Both the position numbers and the translations under genes were made by a program. A stretch of DNA of 64,000 nt. Origin: Lumbricus terrestris (taxonomy: Eukaryota; Annelida; Clitellata; Crassiclitellata; Lumbricidae). The notes below the pieces were generated by a model that made no database searches, was not told where the DNA came from, and saw only the letters and a list, made by a program, of their open reading frames with translations. The stretch spans positions 5,162,967 through 5,226,966 of the forward strand of contig OX457047.1 in the NCBI GenBank assembly GCA_949752735.1. The letters are read 5' to 3'. Positions 1-10,951 of this stretch are shown here, one piece after another. The stretch's first letter is position 1; the number at the start of each line of letters is the position of its first letter.

Positions 1-63
1 CATCACTTTGCAAGATACTAAGCTACCTACTATTTATAAGTAATTATTACACACCTCATTTAC

Positions 64-172
64 TGGTTTCACTCTGCTAGTGCCAGTCCCAAGCCTGGAA
101 AAGCAGGAGGGCGTCACTAATGGTCTTTGTTACCACACAGTGATGTTAAACTGCAAATACCACCACCCTCAA
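64..172 (+). repeat. SINE/LINE tail family 1
   Basis: Contains GCCAGTCCCAAGCCTGG, AGGAGGGCGTC, GGTCTTTGTTACCACACAG and TTAAACTGCAA, then a (TACCAC)-like end. This block recurs over twenty times in the window in both orientations (for example 1137-1200 -, 22090-22160 -, 35405-35452 +, 39968-40010 -, 41815-41885 -, 53440-53495 -, 57675-57715 -, 57958-58015 -, 63895-63985 +). Confidence 0.8.
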
Positions 173-276
173 GTAAGTCTGCCAGATTCACTCCAAAACA
201 GTGAAAATAGTCAAAAAGTAGTTTTATTAAGTGAATAACTGCCTCTCTTTGGAAGGGCGAAATGTGCATGTATACG

Positions 277-299
277 AGCACTCACTAATGCGCTCCTTA
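277..299. repeat. Short repeat shared with 862-884
   Basis: ACTCACTAATGCGCTCCTTA and flanks occur identically at 271-299 and 856-884, the second time running into the palindrome. Confidence 0.6.
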
Positions 300-492
300 A
301 AGATTACAAAACAGAAGCGCTCCAGACTACGGCTCTGACACAGAATCGGCTCCAAGGCCGCACGATATAACTGACCATAATAGGGAATCAATGTAATAGT
401 GGAATAAGTTACTCTACATAACGAACGTCTTGGTCTTACGGTCTTACCGCAACTATTTGAAAACCATTCACATTGCAGTTCCGTGTTATCAG

Positions 493-560
493 ATCGGGAG
501 CGCCTCTGTCGAGTTTATCTAGGACTGACGCTATATAAATTTACCGATTACGGTTACGAT
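493..560 (+). repeat. SINE/LINE tail family 2 (GGGAGCGCCTCTG...)
   Basis: TCGGGAGCGCCTCTG then a GCGCTATATAAAT end, the 3' tail type of CR1-like LINEs seen elsewhere in the window (2575-2680 -, 27850-27910 -, 53262-53361 -). Confidence 0.6.
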
Positions 561-881
561 TAAGAATGCTCATGTCAACAGTCGCTAGTAGTCACATTCA
601 GTTGCGGTCTTTGCGCATTGTCAATTAGACAAAGCCCTATTAAACCTTCTTCTACACGTAGATTATATTAGAAAATTTATTACAATTGACTTCGTCGGCC
701 CTCGCATCCACAAAAAATCCGTCGGATAACGAAATGCAATGTAAAATCACATCGTTGAAAATCCACAAATGCGACCCCTTTTTAAACTGGATTTTTAAAA
801 TCTAAATAGCCCAAACACTTGAAAACTGTTATAATACTTCGCGTCGCTCAATCATGATACGAGCACTCACTAATGCGCTCC

Positions 882-964
882 TTAATTTGCAGAAAAAATT
901 ATGTGTAAGCAACGCTTGTTGTTACAACAAGCGTTGCTTACACATAATTTTTTCTGCAAATTAA
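882..964. repeat. 83-bp near-perfect palindrome
   Basis: Arms 882-922 and 924-964 are perfect reverse complements (41 bp) around one central base. Could form a loopless hairpin or cruciform. The 5' edge abuts GAGCACTCACTAATGCGCTC, which also occurs at 277-296. Confidence 0.9.
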
Positions 965-2172
965 AAGCTAGTTGAAGTTAAATAATTTTGAAATAACGAT
1001 TAATTTGAATAAGTAGAGGACTGGTGAGCGTTATAAAGGTATGCTATCAGCCAATCATTGGGTCGCTAGTTAGTTGCTACTATTATAAATAGTTGATGTT
1101 ATTTAACTGCACTGTATTATATCAAAGATGAATGTCGTCGCCCTCCCTTTCTCCAAGCCTTGGTCTGGCACTCCCACACGTGGAGTAGTGGTAGAACTGG
1201 ATTGATCTCTCAATGGATGGATTGATGTAGAGTTTAGTGATGGAAAGAAATGTCGCATTTCTCGCATACTGCCCCCACATTTCGTTTATTTGAACGTTAG
1301 TAATTGAAATAACGCTTTTTTGGTTCAATTAGAAAACCCGATATAAAGGCTATGTTGCATATTTTATAACATATCAAATAAAGTTATTTTTATTATTATT
1401 TTAAACTTTATTCATTTATACACTAAAGAATTTTTAGAACCTATTCGAAAAAGTTACTTGGATTATAATGAGTCAGTCAAAGGGATCACTTGCTGCAAGT
1501 GCGTATAGAACTATAGGTTGTGTCAGAGAGTGACATAGGGAACAGGCCTCATGGTTTCGCTGATGATTTTGCACATGACAATAAAGGCCTTTTTCTCGAT
1601 AAATCATGTCTCCCAGCTTCCTGCCTATTTGCATGCTAGTCATTGAACTGATAATTAAATAATTATTTAACACGATTTAAGAACTATTTTGAATATCCCG
1701 AACTTCCATTGTGCGTATTTTAAAGTTCTTTATTCGCTCATTCAAGTGTTTTCTCAATGATACAACTCAGTCCAATGATACAATCCGACTCCAGACCGAC
1801 CAAGTAGAACAGCTTTTCAGTGCTTATAGAGAGTGACAATTGGGGCGATAGGCGCAGCTGAAGAGGAAGGTCATTTCATTCCACTGGACCAACCATGATG
1901 GAGGAACGAGCAAATGACACAGGAGGCACTCTCCTTCCAGCATAGCAAAGTGATCGACACACACTGACAACGAAAGAATTGGACATGCAGTTGTCGAGAC
2001 GAGCTCTAACTGCATGTATAAAAAGCGGAAAAGTGTAGTCGCAGTGCCAGTTGAGTGTCAGAGAGCGAAGCTGGCGACGTTGATAGAAGCAGAAGCGACT
2101 GATTGTATTGTGTAAGAAAATTAAGTATTTTATCTACCCTACGATCCACTAATTAACCATCGCCAGATGGTG

Positions 2173-2256
2173 ATGGATCCGATTTGACCAGGGTCTATGA
2201 CAACAGAGGCCGTCACCATGGACAGAAATTTGCTCGGCGTATTACAGCACTTTAGA
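2173..2256 (+). repeat. SINE tail family 3 (TGGATCCGATTTGACC...)
   Basis: Block with ATGGATCCGATTTGACCAGG, ACAGAGGCCGT and AATTTGCTCGGCGTATTACA. Other copies: 21175-21262 +, 28239-28320 +, 32645-32732 +, 53931-54018 +, and antisense at 20783-20815 and 34912-34965. Confidence 0.75.
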
Positions 2257-2574
2257 GCAAGGTACTAGACCAGACATTTCAAAATATTTAAAATCTGTAA
2301 TAATAGCATTTAAAAGGTGTTTAATTTAATTTTTCATCCTGTTTTCTCTAGTGTTCTCAACCATGCGATCAGATGTTTATTAATATCGACCTATGCAGTG
2401 AAACTTGTCGATCTGCGGTAAGAATAAATTATTTTTCAATAATTTTTGTGGCCTGTATTTCCCCCTGTATTACAACAATGTTTTTGATTATTCATTAATT
2501 ATTGGAGCGATACGACATCGATATAATGTTATTAGCAATTATTATTCTTCAAATATAAGAATCTGTTTAATTAT

Positions 2575-2680
2575 GTGTGTTTGTATCAAATTGTATCTAC
2601 ACTTGTCATAGCATCCCTTCAGGCCCTCGACTCGGATGCGCTCCCGACTGCAGCGCGGACACTGCGTCGAAGTTTCTATG
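2575..2680 (-). repeat. SINE family 2, 3' half
   Basis: Antisense copy containing CGCTCCCGACTGCAGCGCGG and GGACACTGCGTCG, followed by a divergent tail. Same tail as the full SINE at 51882-52097. Confidence 0.65.
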
Positions 2681-3127
2681 ACAAAATAATGACAAATCCT
2701 GCCGTATTTCACGTATCATAGTATTATTTATTACGGTTTAGAAAAAATAATCAAAATTCACCGGCAAACGTCGGGTACCCCAGAGGGATGGCGTGTGGGG
2801 GCTGGGTTGGGGAAAAGCCTAGCGATGGGGAACGTAATAAAATTAGGCTGAGTTATTTTTCTATAATTCCGCTTGATTGAAATATTCGAGAATGAAGGCA
2901 CGTACATTGTCAAACTTTTTATTCGTTTTCGCTCTAAACTATGGAAAGAAAGTATTTTAAATCAAACCCATTATGGCATTTTAAAATTTTTTGGGTAATT
3001 TTATAAAACCTTTATTTTAGAATTCAGGTGTCTCATTTATAAATATTTCTTTAAATAAAGCTCATAGATCTTGATTGACTGTTATTAACTCCCTGCATGT
3101 AACACAGTTGACTACAACTATGTTTTA

Positions 3128-3960
3128 ATGTTGGTCTTTTCTGTAGCAGTTGCAGTTTAACGTCACTGTGTGGTAACAAAGACCATTAGCGACGCCCTCC
3201 TCCTTTATCCAGCTTGGGACTGGCTCTGGCAAAGTGTAACCAGTAGCGGAGTTAACTCTTTCCTGTAAAAATGCCTTTCCTGTAAGAAATACCATCATCA
3301 TCAATCGTCGCCTTCTCAACCAATGGGAGCGTTTCAAATTTCTCCAACGTGTCCGATCCTCAGTCGCAGTGATGGCCATGTTCAAATCTATACCCAACCC
3401 TGTTAAGTCTTCATCTATCATCCTGAGTCAGGTAGTTATAAGTCTTCCTCTAGGGCGCTTCCAGGAAGGCGGAGCCTGCGGCCATTAGTGCCTGTCTAAA
3501 ATCCGAACCTACTGGCATTCGAGCCCAAGCAGCCCCAGACGTCTCCGTCTAACCATTCTCCGTCTAATAGTGAGGCATGCCGTTGTTTGTCCATTTCTAG
3601 TGTAGACCTGGAGATGAAGTCGGACCACTTGATGGCGCATGAGGTCCACAAGCACTTAGTGCCAAAGGTACATGTATCTGGGCGCATCTGATCCCGCCTA
3701 CCGAATGACCATGTTTCAGAGCCGTAGAAGAGAACTGGCATGATATACGAGTTGAATAGCCGTGTATTGTAACTGAGGCTGATTTTAGTGGACCAGATGT
3801 TGCTTTTTAGGGCTCAAAAAGCTCCGCTTGCCATTCCCAGGCGTCTTGAGATCTCCGGGGTGCTGCAACAGGACTCGTGGGTGAGCAGTGCACACACAAA
3901 TAGTTGAAGACCGCCTCCCCCTCTACCAAGATGCCCGGACTAAACACAAATCTGTTTTTT
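3128..3960 (-). pseudogene. Decayed LINE, RT C-terminus, ending in the family 1 tail
   Basis: Read on the - strand, broken frames give MPVLFYGSETWSFGRRDQ (the 'YGSETW' segment after the RT domain of many non-LTR elements) near 3741, then DRTRWRNLKRSHWLRRRRL near 3340. Two frames and internal stops show decay. Just 3' of the coding remnant lies the family 1 tail (3128-3246), so this LINE or its relatives probably mobilise the SINEs that share it. Confidence 0.7.
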
Positions 3961-4200
3961 TGGGCGCGCCCGAGTTGGGAGGGCCTATGAGTAGTTTTTT
4001 TTACTTGAAGGAGCGCTATATAAATGTCCGAAAGAATAAATGAAGTTAAGCTTTCAGAACATAAAGTTTGTGTTGATTTAGACTTAATGTATGGTTATCG
4101 GAAATTGTTTCACAGGTGTCTAAGAAGATGCAGCATAAACACAGTGATTAATCGATTCCGGAGTAGTTTATTGCCAACTTATACCTTCAACTTTGTTTAT

Positions 4201-5249
4201 TTAACCCTCATCCGCACAAGCTAAAATGCAACTTAATTTGAACAAGGGGGGGGTCTGGCCAGACCCCCCGTTTTGATGTGGGTTTTTCATAAGAAATAGT
4301 AATTTTTATGTGCCAATTTTGTAAGATGATATCAGAGTAACTCAAAACAACAATGTATCAGTCTCTTTATGCAATATAAATAAGTTTTATGATGAATTTG
4401 AAATTAAATGTTTAGTTACATTAATTGTCACGGTTTGGCATACATGTTCATTGTTCATCGTCGCAATAGTTGTCTATCTATAAAATTTGGAAATCAAAAT
4501 AAAGAAACCATATTCTTACTAAATTAGTACTGAATGCTCTTATGATCAAAGTCGGCATGACTGTTTTCTAGAAAATATCTATAACAAATAATGGAATAGG
4601 ACTAAACCTAAAATTTAAACATGTAAGCTTATCATACATAGTCCGTTAGCTGTTGCTTTCGGGTTTGTATATCGAATGATGATGTCTTTCATATCAGCTG
4701 TTATAAAACTGTCAAGACTATCTTGAATATTCTCAATGTATCCGTATTATATTATTCAGCATCTTCTTTTACTGCATTGTGCAACAGAGTACGTCCTCTT
4801 GGCTTTGCTTTTGATTACCAAAAATTATGCGGATCTTTATTTGTATTTAGGTCTCTCGGCTTCAATGGTATAGACAATTTCGTCATCATTATCTTCACTA
4901 TCAGATCCAGTCTCATCATCATGTTTATCATCATCTTCAAATTCAACAATGTCTTCATCAGAAAAAAACATCTGAATGTTGTTCTTCAGGCATTGGCATC
5001 TCTTCGTATTCACATTCTTTATTATGGCTCTACTGTCCAAACTGACATATCATTGTAGCCTCGGCCAGTATTATCTTCAGAACTTCCTTATAACTCAATC
5101 GATTTGGTCGTTTAAATGTTCTAATTGTAGCTCATTAATATAGGAACAAAGTCACAAAAGCAATCTGAGAAAATATCACTCCTAAAAAGTTATGCAGCAA
5201 ATATATGGAGGGGAGTCTGGACAGACCCCCTTGTGCGTATGAGGGTTAA
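4201..5249 (-). mobile_element. piggyBac-like element, about 1.04 kb, defective
   Basis: Flanked by TTAA at 4201-4204 and 5246-5249. Terminal inverted repeats CCCTCATCCGCACAAG / CTTGTGCGTATGAGGG (one mismatch), then a GC-rich subterminal palindrome (GGTCTGGCCAGACC near 4252; AGTCTGGACAGAC near 5216). A 67-codon - strand ORF (4837-5040) is rich in Asp/Glu (FSDEDIVEFEDDDKHDDE), like the acidic N-terminus of piggyBac transposases; the catalytic part is missing. The duplicate at 6843 shows the empty TTAA site. Confidence 0.85.
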
Positions 5250-5705
5250 TTTGTTCGGATATTTAAATCAGTTTTCTGTCCGAAGCAATCAATTCGGATA
5301 CAAATCGATTCGACTGAATCAAAAACCTATCTGACGTCAAAAGCTGCAAACTCCGCCAATATTATATTCCCGCGCACTATCGGAGTGCCAGTCCCAAAAA
5401 TGGGTTCAGGAGTAGGTCGGTGTCAACCTTCTTTCTTATTCAATCTTTCATTCATTAATATTCTCGAATTGATATAGCGCCATGAGTTTGCGAATCGGTT
5501 TAAAGGTGCCGGCTAATCACTGATGAGTCAACATACGTAGCAGGCGTATCTACAGCGGTGTGTTAATTCAAGACAGATGAACCTAACAACTGAGATAACA
5601 CAACGCTGACAGGTTGAGGTTTCAACACAATGGAGTTAACGCTCCCCTATAGAAAGGCTCAACGAGCCAGGACAAAAGATACTGGACAGCAGAGCTGACC
5701 GATAT

Positions 5706-5784
5706 CTAAATAGTCTAGTAGTATAGTTGCAGTTTAATGTCAAAGGCCTCCTTTATCCAGGCTTGTGACTGGCACTAAATAGTC
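5706..5784 (-). mobile_element. 59-bp SINE tail insertion with 10-bp target duplication
   Basis: Antisense family 1 tail at 5716-5774 flanked by CTAAATAGTC on both sides (5706-5715, 5775-5784); the paralogous copy near 7300 has a single target sequence. Shows that tails as short as 59 bp integrate. Confidence 0.8.
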
Positions 5785-6169
5785 CGGATCACAACCAAGG
5801 AGTCTGCTAAGCCAGTTGCTAAGTCACCGTGTAGGCCTGATTAAAACAGTAATGGAGCAATCAGGCTAGAAGACATTGACGCAAGCTCAGAAAACGGCTC
5901 TCATTCAAACACTTTTCTAACACCTTTCTTAAGCTTCATACCCTCTTATAAGTGGAAATTTGTTGATTTATTCAGTACAATGCTGTGCGCGATCTATAAT
6001 TGTTATTGTATGGACATGGCCACGAAGGCGTCTGACTGTTACATAGACACTGCTTATTAAAACGCGATGAAACCCGGTCTTCCAGCGTGTGTTTAAGCCT
6101 TGCGTATATTAGTTACGCTGCTTCTGTGCTTTATATGTAAAGACAGTAACTATTTAAGTTAAACTTCGC

Positions 6170-6690
6170 CACTGGTTGCACTCTGCCAGTGCCAGTCCCA
6201 AGTCTGGTGAAGGAGGAGGGTGTAGCTGATGATTTTGTGTTAATAGCATGAGGGGTTACCCATGCTGATGCTGATTTATTTGATTGTTTGATTGCTTTGC
6301 TTTTATTTTGTTCTTTCTCTGAATTTTTTCCTGTAGTGTTTACTACATTAGTTTTTCGATATTTTTTTTTCTTTCCCTAGTTAAGTAATATCTCTGTAAT
6401 ATCTCCAATACTCCCTTCAGCTTTCACTTTCTCACTTCACTTTGTTAATTAGGCCCCTGCTTAGCGGGACTTGTCCCTTTTGGTGTGCCTATTTGCTCCC
6501 TCACTCTTATAACACCTATTCACTTTGAGTATTTTCTTATTGCGAATTATGTTTATACTTTGTTAAACATACATGTACAATTGAATTGTTGGGAACAATA
6601 AAAATATGTCTATGTCTATGTCTATGTCTATGTCTATGTCTATCTTTGTTATCACACAGTGACGTTAACCTGAAACTACCTACCTATTTA
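6170..6690 (+). repeat. Family 1 tail interrupted by a LINE 3' end with (TCTATG)n
   Basis: The tail starts at 6170 and resumes at about 6646 (CTTTGTTATCACACAGTGACG). Between them lies about 410 bp of pyrimidine-rich DNA ending GGGAACAATAAAAATATG and a hexamer run (TCTATG)n, the look of a non-LTR 3' end. Confidence 0.6.
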
Positions 6691-6714
6691 AGTGTGCATG
6701 TCTTATATAACGTT

Positions 6715-7590
6715 CATGCTGATTTCGACATAATGTATGGTTAATGGAAAGTCTTCCACAGGTGTCAAGGAAGATGCAGTATAAGCACAGTGATTAATCG
6801 ATTCCGGAGTAGTTTATTACCAACTTATACCTACAACTTTTATTAATTTGTTCAGATATTTAAATCAGTTATATCTTCGAAGCAATCAATTCGGATACAA
6901 ATCGATTCAAACGAATCTAAAACCGATCTGACGTCAAAAGCTGCAAACTCCGTCAATACTTATTCCCTTCGCGCTGGTAATGCCAGTCCCAAAAATGGGT
7001 TCAGGAGGAGGTCGACGTCAACCTCCTTTCTTATTCAATCTCTCATTCATTCATTTTCTCGAATTTATATAGCGCCACGAGTTTGCGAATCGGTTTTAAG
7101 GTTCAATCTAATCACTGATGAGTCAACCTAGGTAACAGACCTATCTACAACGTGGGTTAATTCTAGACAGATGAACCTAACAACTGAGATAGCACGACGA
7201 TTATAGGTTGAGGTTTCAACACAAGGGAGTTAACGCTCCCATCTAGAAGGTCTCTGCGAGCCCGGACAACACATACTGGATAGCAGAGCTGACCGGTATC
7301 TAAATAGTCTGGATCACAGCCAAGGAGATGACGCACAGTGTTATAGGTCTAATTAAAATAGTAATGGACCAATAGGCAAGTCATTGACACAAGCGCGAAA
7401 AAGGACTCTCATTCTGACACCTTTTTTACGCTTACTGGTTTCTTATAATCAGAAATTAATTGATCTTGAGTACAATACTTTGCGGGATCAGAAATTATAA
7501 TATCGACATGGCCACGCTGGCGTCTGACTTTTACATAGACACTACCTATTTAAACGCGACGAAACCCGACTTGTGTGTGCGTGTGCTTGT
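6715..7590. repeat. Segmental duplication, copy 2
   Basis: Paralogue of 4060-6095. It lacks the piggyBac: the TTAA target is intact at 6843-6846. It also lacks the SINE fragment. Divergence is visible but modest, so both insertions postdate the duplication or were never in this copy. Confidence 0.85.
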
Positions 7591-7645
7591 GTGCGTGTGT
7601 GTGCGTGTATGTGTGTGTTCGCGTGTGTCTGTGTGTTTGTTTTTG
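7569..7645. repeat. (GT)n microsatellite
   Basis: Imperfect GT/GTGC tract at the end of duplication copy 2. Confidence 0.85.
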
Positions 7646-8549
7646 GGGTTTGAAGCCACACATTTTGTGGACGAAATTGTATTTCTCTCCTAAATAGCGA
7701 CGCAGAATATACGAAGAAATTCAATGAAAGCCGGGACGCGTTTTGTCCGTAACCACGGTGCACAAAGACAGCATTCGTGACGCATTGGGTCTCCGAACGT
7801 GACCATTGTTCCGCTCGGTGTTGACATATTCTTCCTCTGCGTCGTATTTTGAGATTTAAAGAGTTGGCTGCATTTATATAACTCTAAAAATAGACCATTA
7901 AACTCTTTTTGGGCAAGATGATCCTGAAGATTCAAGGTCGGCTGCAAGAGACATTTTGGAGGTTCGGAAAATTTGTTTTCTTGTTTTCTACAGCTTTTTT
8001 TCCCCACTTAATTAATTTTAGGAAAATATTTAATTATATGAATGGATCCGGATTTTAGCCACTATGCGTGATGACAGAGTTGAGATAAGTTATCTTTGCA
8101 GCTCGATATCTGTTTATGTTATTATCATTAAAGTGGCCAACCTATACAGAGCCTCGTTTTGACAGATTTTTTCCTAAACGAAAGTGTCATTGGCAGCTGT
8201 TTGACACCAATATGCAATAAAAGAATGGTTAGTGTAGCCCTCATCATTTAACAAGACTCGAGGCTGGCACTACGACATTTAGTGTACAGCCGTAGTTAAT
8301 TTGATGGTTCGTAAATTTTATGCTGATTAGGCCCACGCTGCTACACGATTTCATTCACCAAGTTAAAGAGTTAATGTGGAAAGTTTCATGAATCAGATTG
8401 ATATAACTGTGGTATAAATGTTTCAAAGGTGTTTAAAGTCTCGTGGTTCAACATCGTGAGCAATCTTAATTATATTTTAACAAATTATCTACAACTACTG
8501 CTACTACTACTGCTACTGCCGCCGCAACCACTATTATCATCGTCATCAT

Positions 8550-8565
8550 AATCGTCATTATCATC

Positions 8566-8616
<51 letters not shown>

Positions 8617-8652
8617 GTCATCGTCATCGTCGTCATCTTCATCATCATCATA
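8550..8652. repeat. (TCA)n microsatellite next to the WAP exon
   Basis: Imperfect ATC/TCA repeat serving as the pyrimidine-containing stretch before the acceptor at 8669. Confidence 0.9.
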
Positions 8653-8669
8653 CAACTGTCTTTTCGCAG

Positions 8670-8886
8670 GCGCTTCAAGATGTCTGCCTTGAGAGCTGTA
8701 ACTTCATTCGCGGGGTCATGACCTCTCGACCCGGCGCATGCCCTCCTCCGACTGCGACCGTTGGTCTGGCAGCGAAGTGCATAAAGACCTGTGACTATGA
8801 CGACGATTGCCATGGTAGCGAGACTCTGAAGTGCTGTGGCAGCGCTTGCGGTCGTACCTGCCAGCAGCCATCTACCGACTTGAAAG
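8670..8886 (+). CDS. ANOS1: ANOS1-like exon: end of Cys-rich region + WAP domain
   Basis: Acceptor TTTTCGCAG/GCG, donor AAAG/GTAAGC, ends in phase 1. The translation opens with ALQDVCLESCNF (tail of the anosmin Cys-rich region) and continues into a WAP four-disulfide core with eight cysteines: GACP, AKC, KTC, DDDC, KCC, SAC, RTC. In-frame codons run back to the acceptor, so the ATG at 8718 is internal and not the start. A (TCA)n tract ends about 20 bp before the exon. Confidence 0.9.
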
Positions 8887-10179
8887 GTAAGCTAAACTTA
8901 AGCTTTTGACGGAGATGGCGCGTTATGATTACGCACGGTTCGTTTGGACGTTAGTTTTGCTTCATTGGTATTCACGCTTAGGTTTGTTTGTATGTGCACT
9001 TGTCTGTAGAAGGTAATTGAGGGTTGTGGTAGAAAATGGATGGTTTTGGAAGTTTATGGAAGGTTTTGGGAGGTAATGGACGGCAAATAAGGCTGTGGAA
9101 TTTGTGGAAATTTATAAAAGTTATGTCTTGTCATAATTATGTTAAGTTATGTTAGATCAGGCTAGGTGAGTCTAGGCGAGGCGAGGTGAGCGGTGGCGAG
9201 GCGGGGCTACGAAAAAAATGAATAATTTATCGCTAGATAAAGTGAGTAATATCATTAGTTATGTCACTGTCTTGTGCAAGTTAATGTTCAATGTGTGAGC
9301 CTTGAAATGTGACATCACTGTATATTAATGCAGTCAAACACCGTTATTGTGATTTTGCTCTGTTAGTAAAAGCAGAAGATCATAAGTCGAGTGCAGTGAG
9401 CAATCTACAATTTGCATAGGCATAGTTAAAATTCTAATGGATAATACTATTTTGAAAGACACCTCTTTCATAAGTCATATTCAATATTCAAATATCAAAT
9501 GCAGCGACAAAATTCATGGATTGAACTTTACATTGTCAAAATTATGGTCATCCGTATCACTGCCCCACCCACCTCTATTATCATTATCACCCGGCCATGC
9601 ACTGTCGGTGAAAAGACATGATGAGCAGTGCGGCGATATGCAGCAGCATAGTTAAATGGCAAGCTGAAGTGGAAATTAATGCCGTTTAAATAAGACACCT
9701 CTTTTTCGTGCTGCATATTATAATCAAATATTACTGGAAGCGAAAAAATTCCTAAGTCTCCTTCTACTGTAACTTAATTCGAAATCCCTGCACCACATGT
9801 CCGATGATGAGTAGTATAACTGATCGTACACTGTCGGTAAGAAGACGACACGGTGAGGTTGAGGACTGGTCACACGCCAGTGCTAAAGCGATGGCTGCCA
9901 CACACTAGCTGCATAGAACATGACATAAAGAAGAGGTCGTGCATGTTTAGTTAGAGATTAAGCTTAACATGCGTGACATTCTAAATCTACTATAGTAATA
10001 GCTTACTTCTAAAAATGTATGCAATTGTTGCATGCAATTAAATGCAAGTGCGATTTTATGATGCAAACAAAGGTTGAATCATTTACTAGATATCTCATTT
10101 ACTAAATTTCCTTACTTGCTTATTCACATGCTTAGATACCTTCCCACATACTTATTTACACTCCAATATTGACTTACTC

Positions 10180-10210
<31 letters not shown>

Positions 10211-10296
10211 GACTTACTTACTTACTTACTTACTTACTTATTTGCCTACCTACATACTTGCTTACTTACTTGCTTACTTACTTGCTTACTTACTTG

Positions 10297-10334
<38 letters not shown>

Positions 10335-10436
10335 GACTTACTTACTTATTTACTTACTGACTTACTTACTTACTTACTTATTTGCCTACCTACATACTTG
10401 CTTACTTACTTGCTTACTTACTTGCTTACTTACTTG

Positions 10437-10476
<40 letters not shown>

Positions 10477-10860
10477 GTTGTTTTCTTACTCACTTGATTG
10501 CTTACTTACTTATTTGCTTACCTATCTTCCTACCTACTTACCTGCCTGCCTGCCTGCCTATTTTCTTACCTACTTGCTTGTCTATCACCTACATATCAAC
10601 GTATTCACCCAGGATGAGTAGAGCGGCGATTTTCAGCAGCATATTTAAATAGTGTATGTGCCTTCAAGAAAAATGTTAAAAAGACTTTGTTTTCAAACTA
10701 TTGCATATGTTGATTAACTTTGGTCTTTCTTTATACCTGCATTTATCTTGCAGCAATCAAGACATTGTATGTTAGTATCCTGACTGTTTGTTATGATATT
10801 TCCGAGTCTCTAATTCTTTGTAGACTGTGAGGATTTACTGCTGCAATAATATGCTGTTTC

Positions 10861-10951
<91 letters not shown>

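Larger units (their letters stand above)
4060..6095. repeat. Segmental duplication, copy 1
   Basis: Matches 6715-7590 over its whole length once the piggyBac (4205-5245) and a SINE fragment (5716-5774) are removed. Shared blocks include GATTAATCGATTCCGGAGTA, ATCTGACGTCAAAAGCTGCA, TGGGTTCAGGA and GACATGGCCACG. Non-coding: small ORFs across it are not conserved between copies. Confidence 0.85.

Noticed and set aside
4024..4224. 66-codon ORF
   Set aside because: Not conserved in the paralogous copy at 6715 and runs into a piggyBac end.
8718..8720. ATG as start of a short WAP protein
   Set aside because: The frame stays open to the splice acceptor and encodes conserved upstream residues with two cysteines (CLESC), so the ATG is internal.
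10242..10652. 136-codon ORF of Leu/Tyr/Thr repeats
   Set aside because: Translation of the (CTTA)n array; open in several frames, as any tetranucleotide repeat without stops would be.
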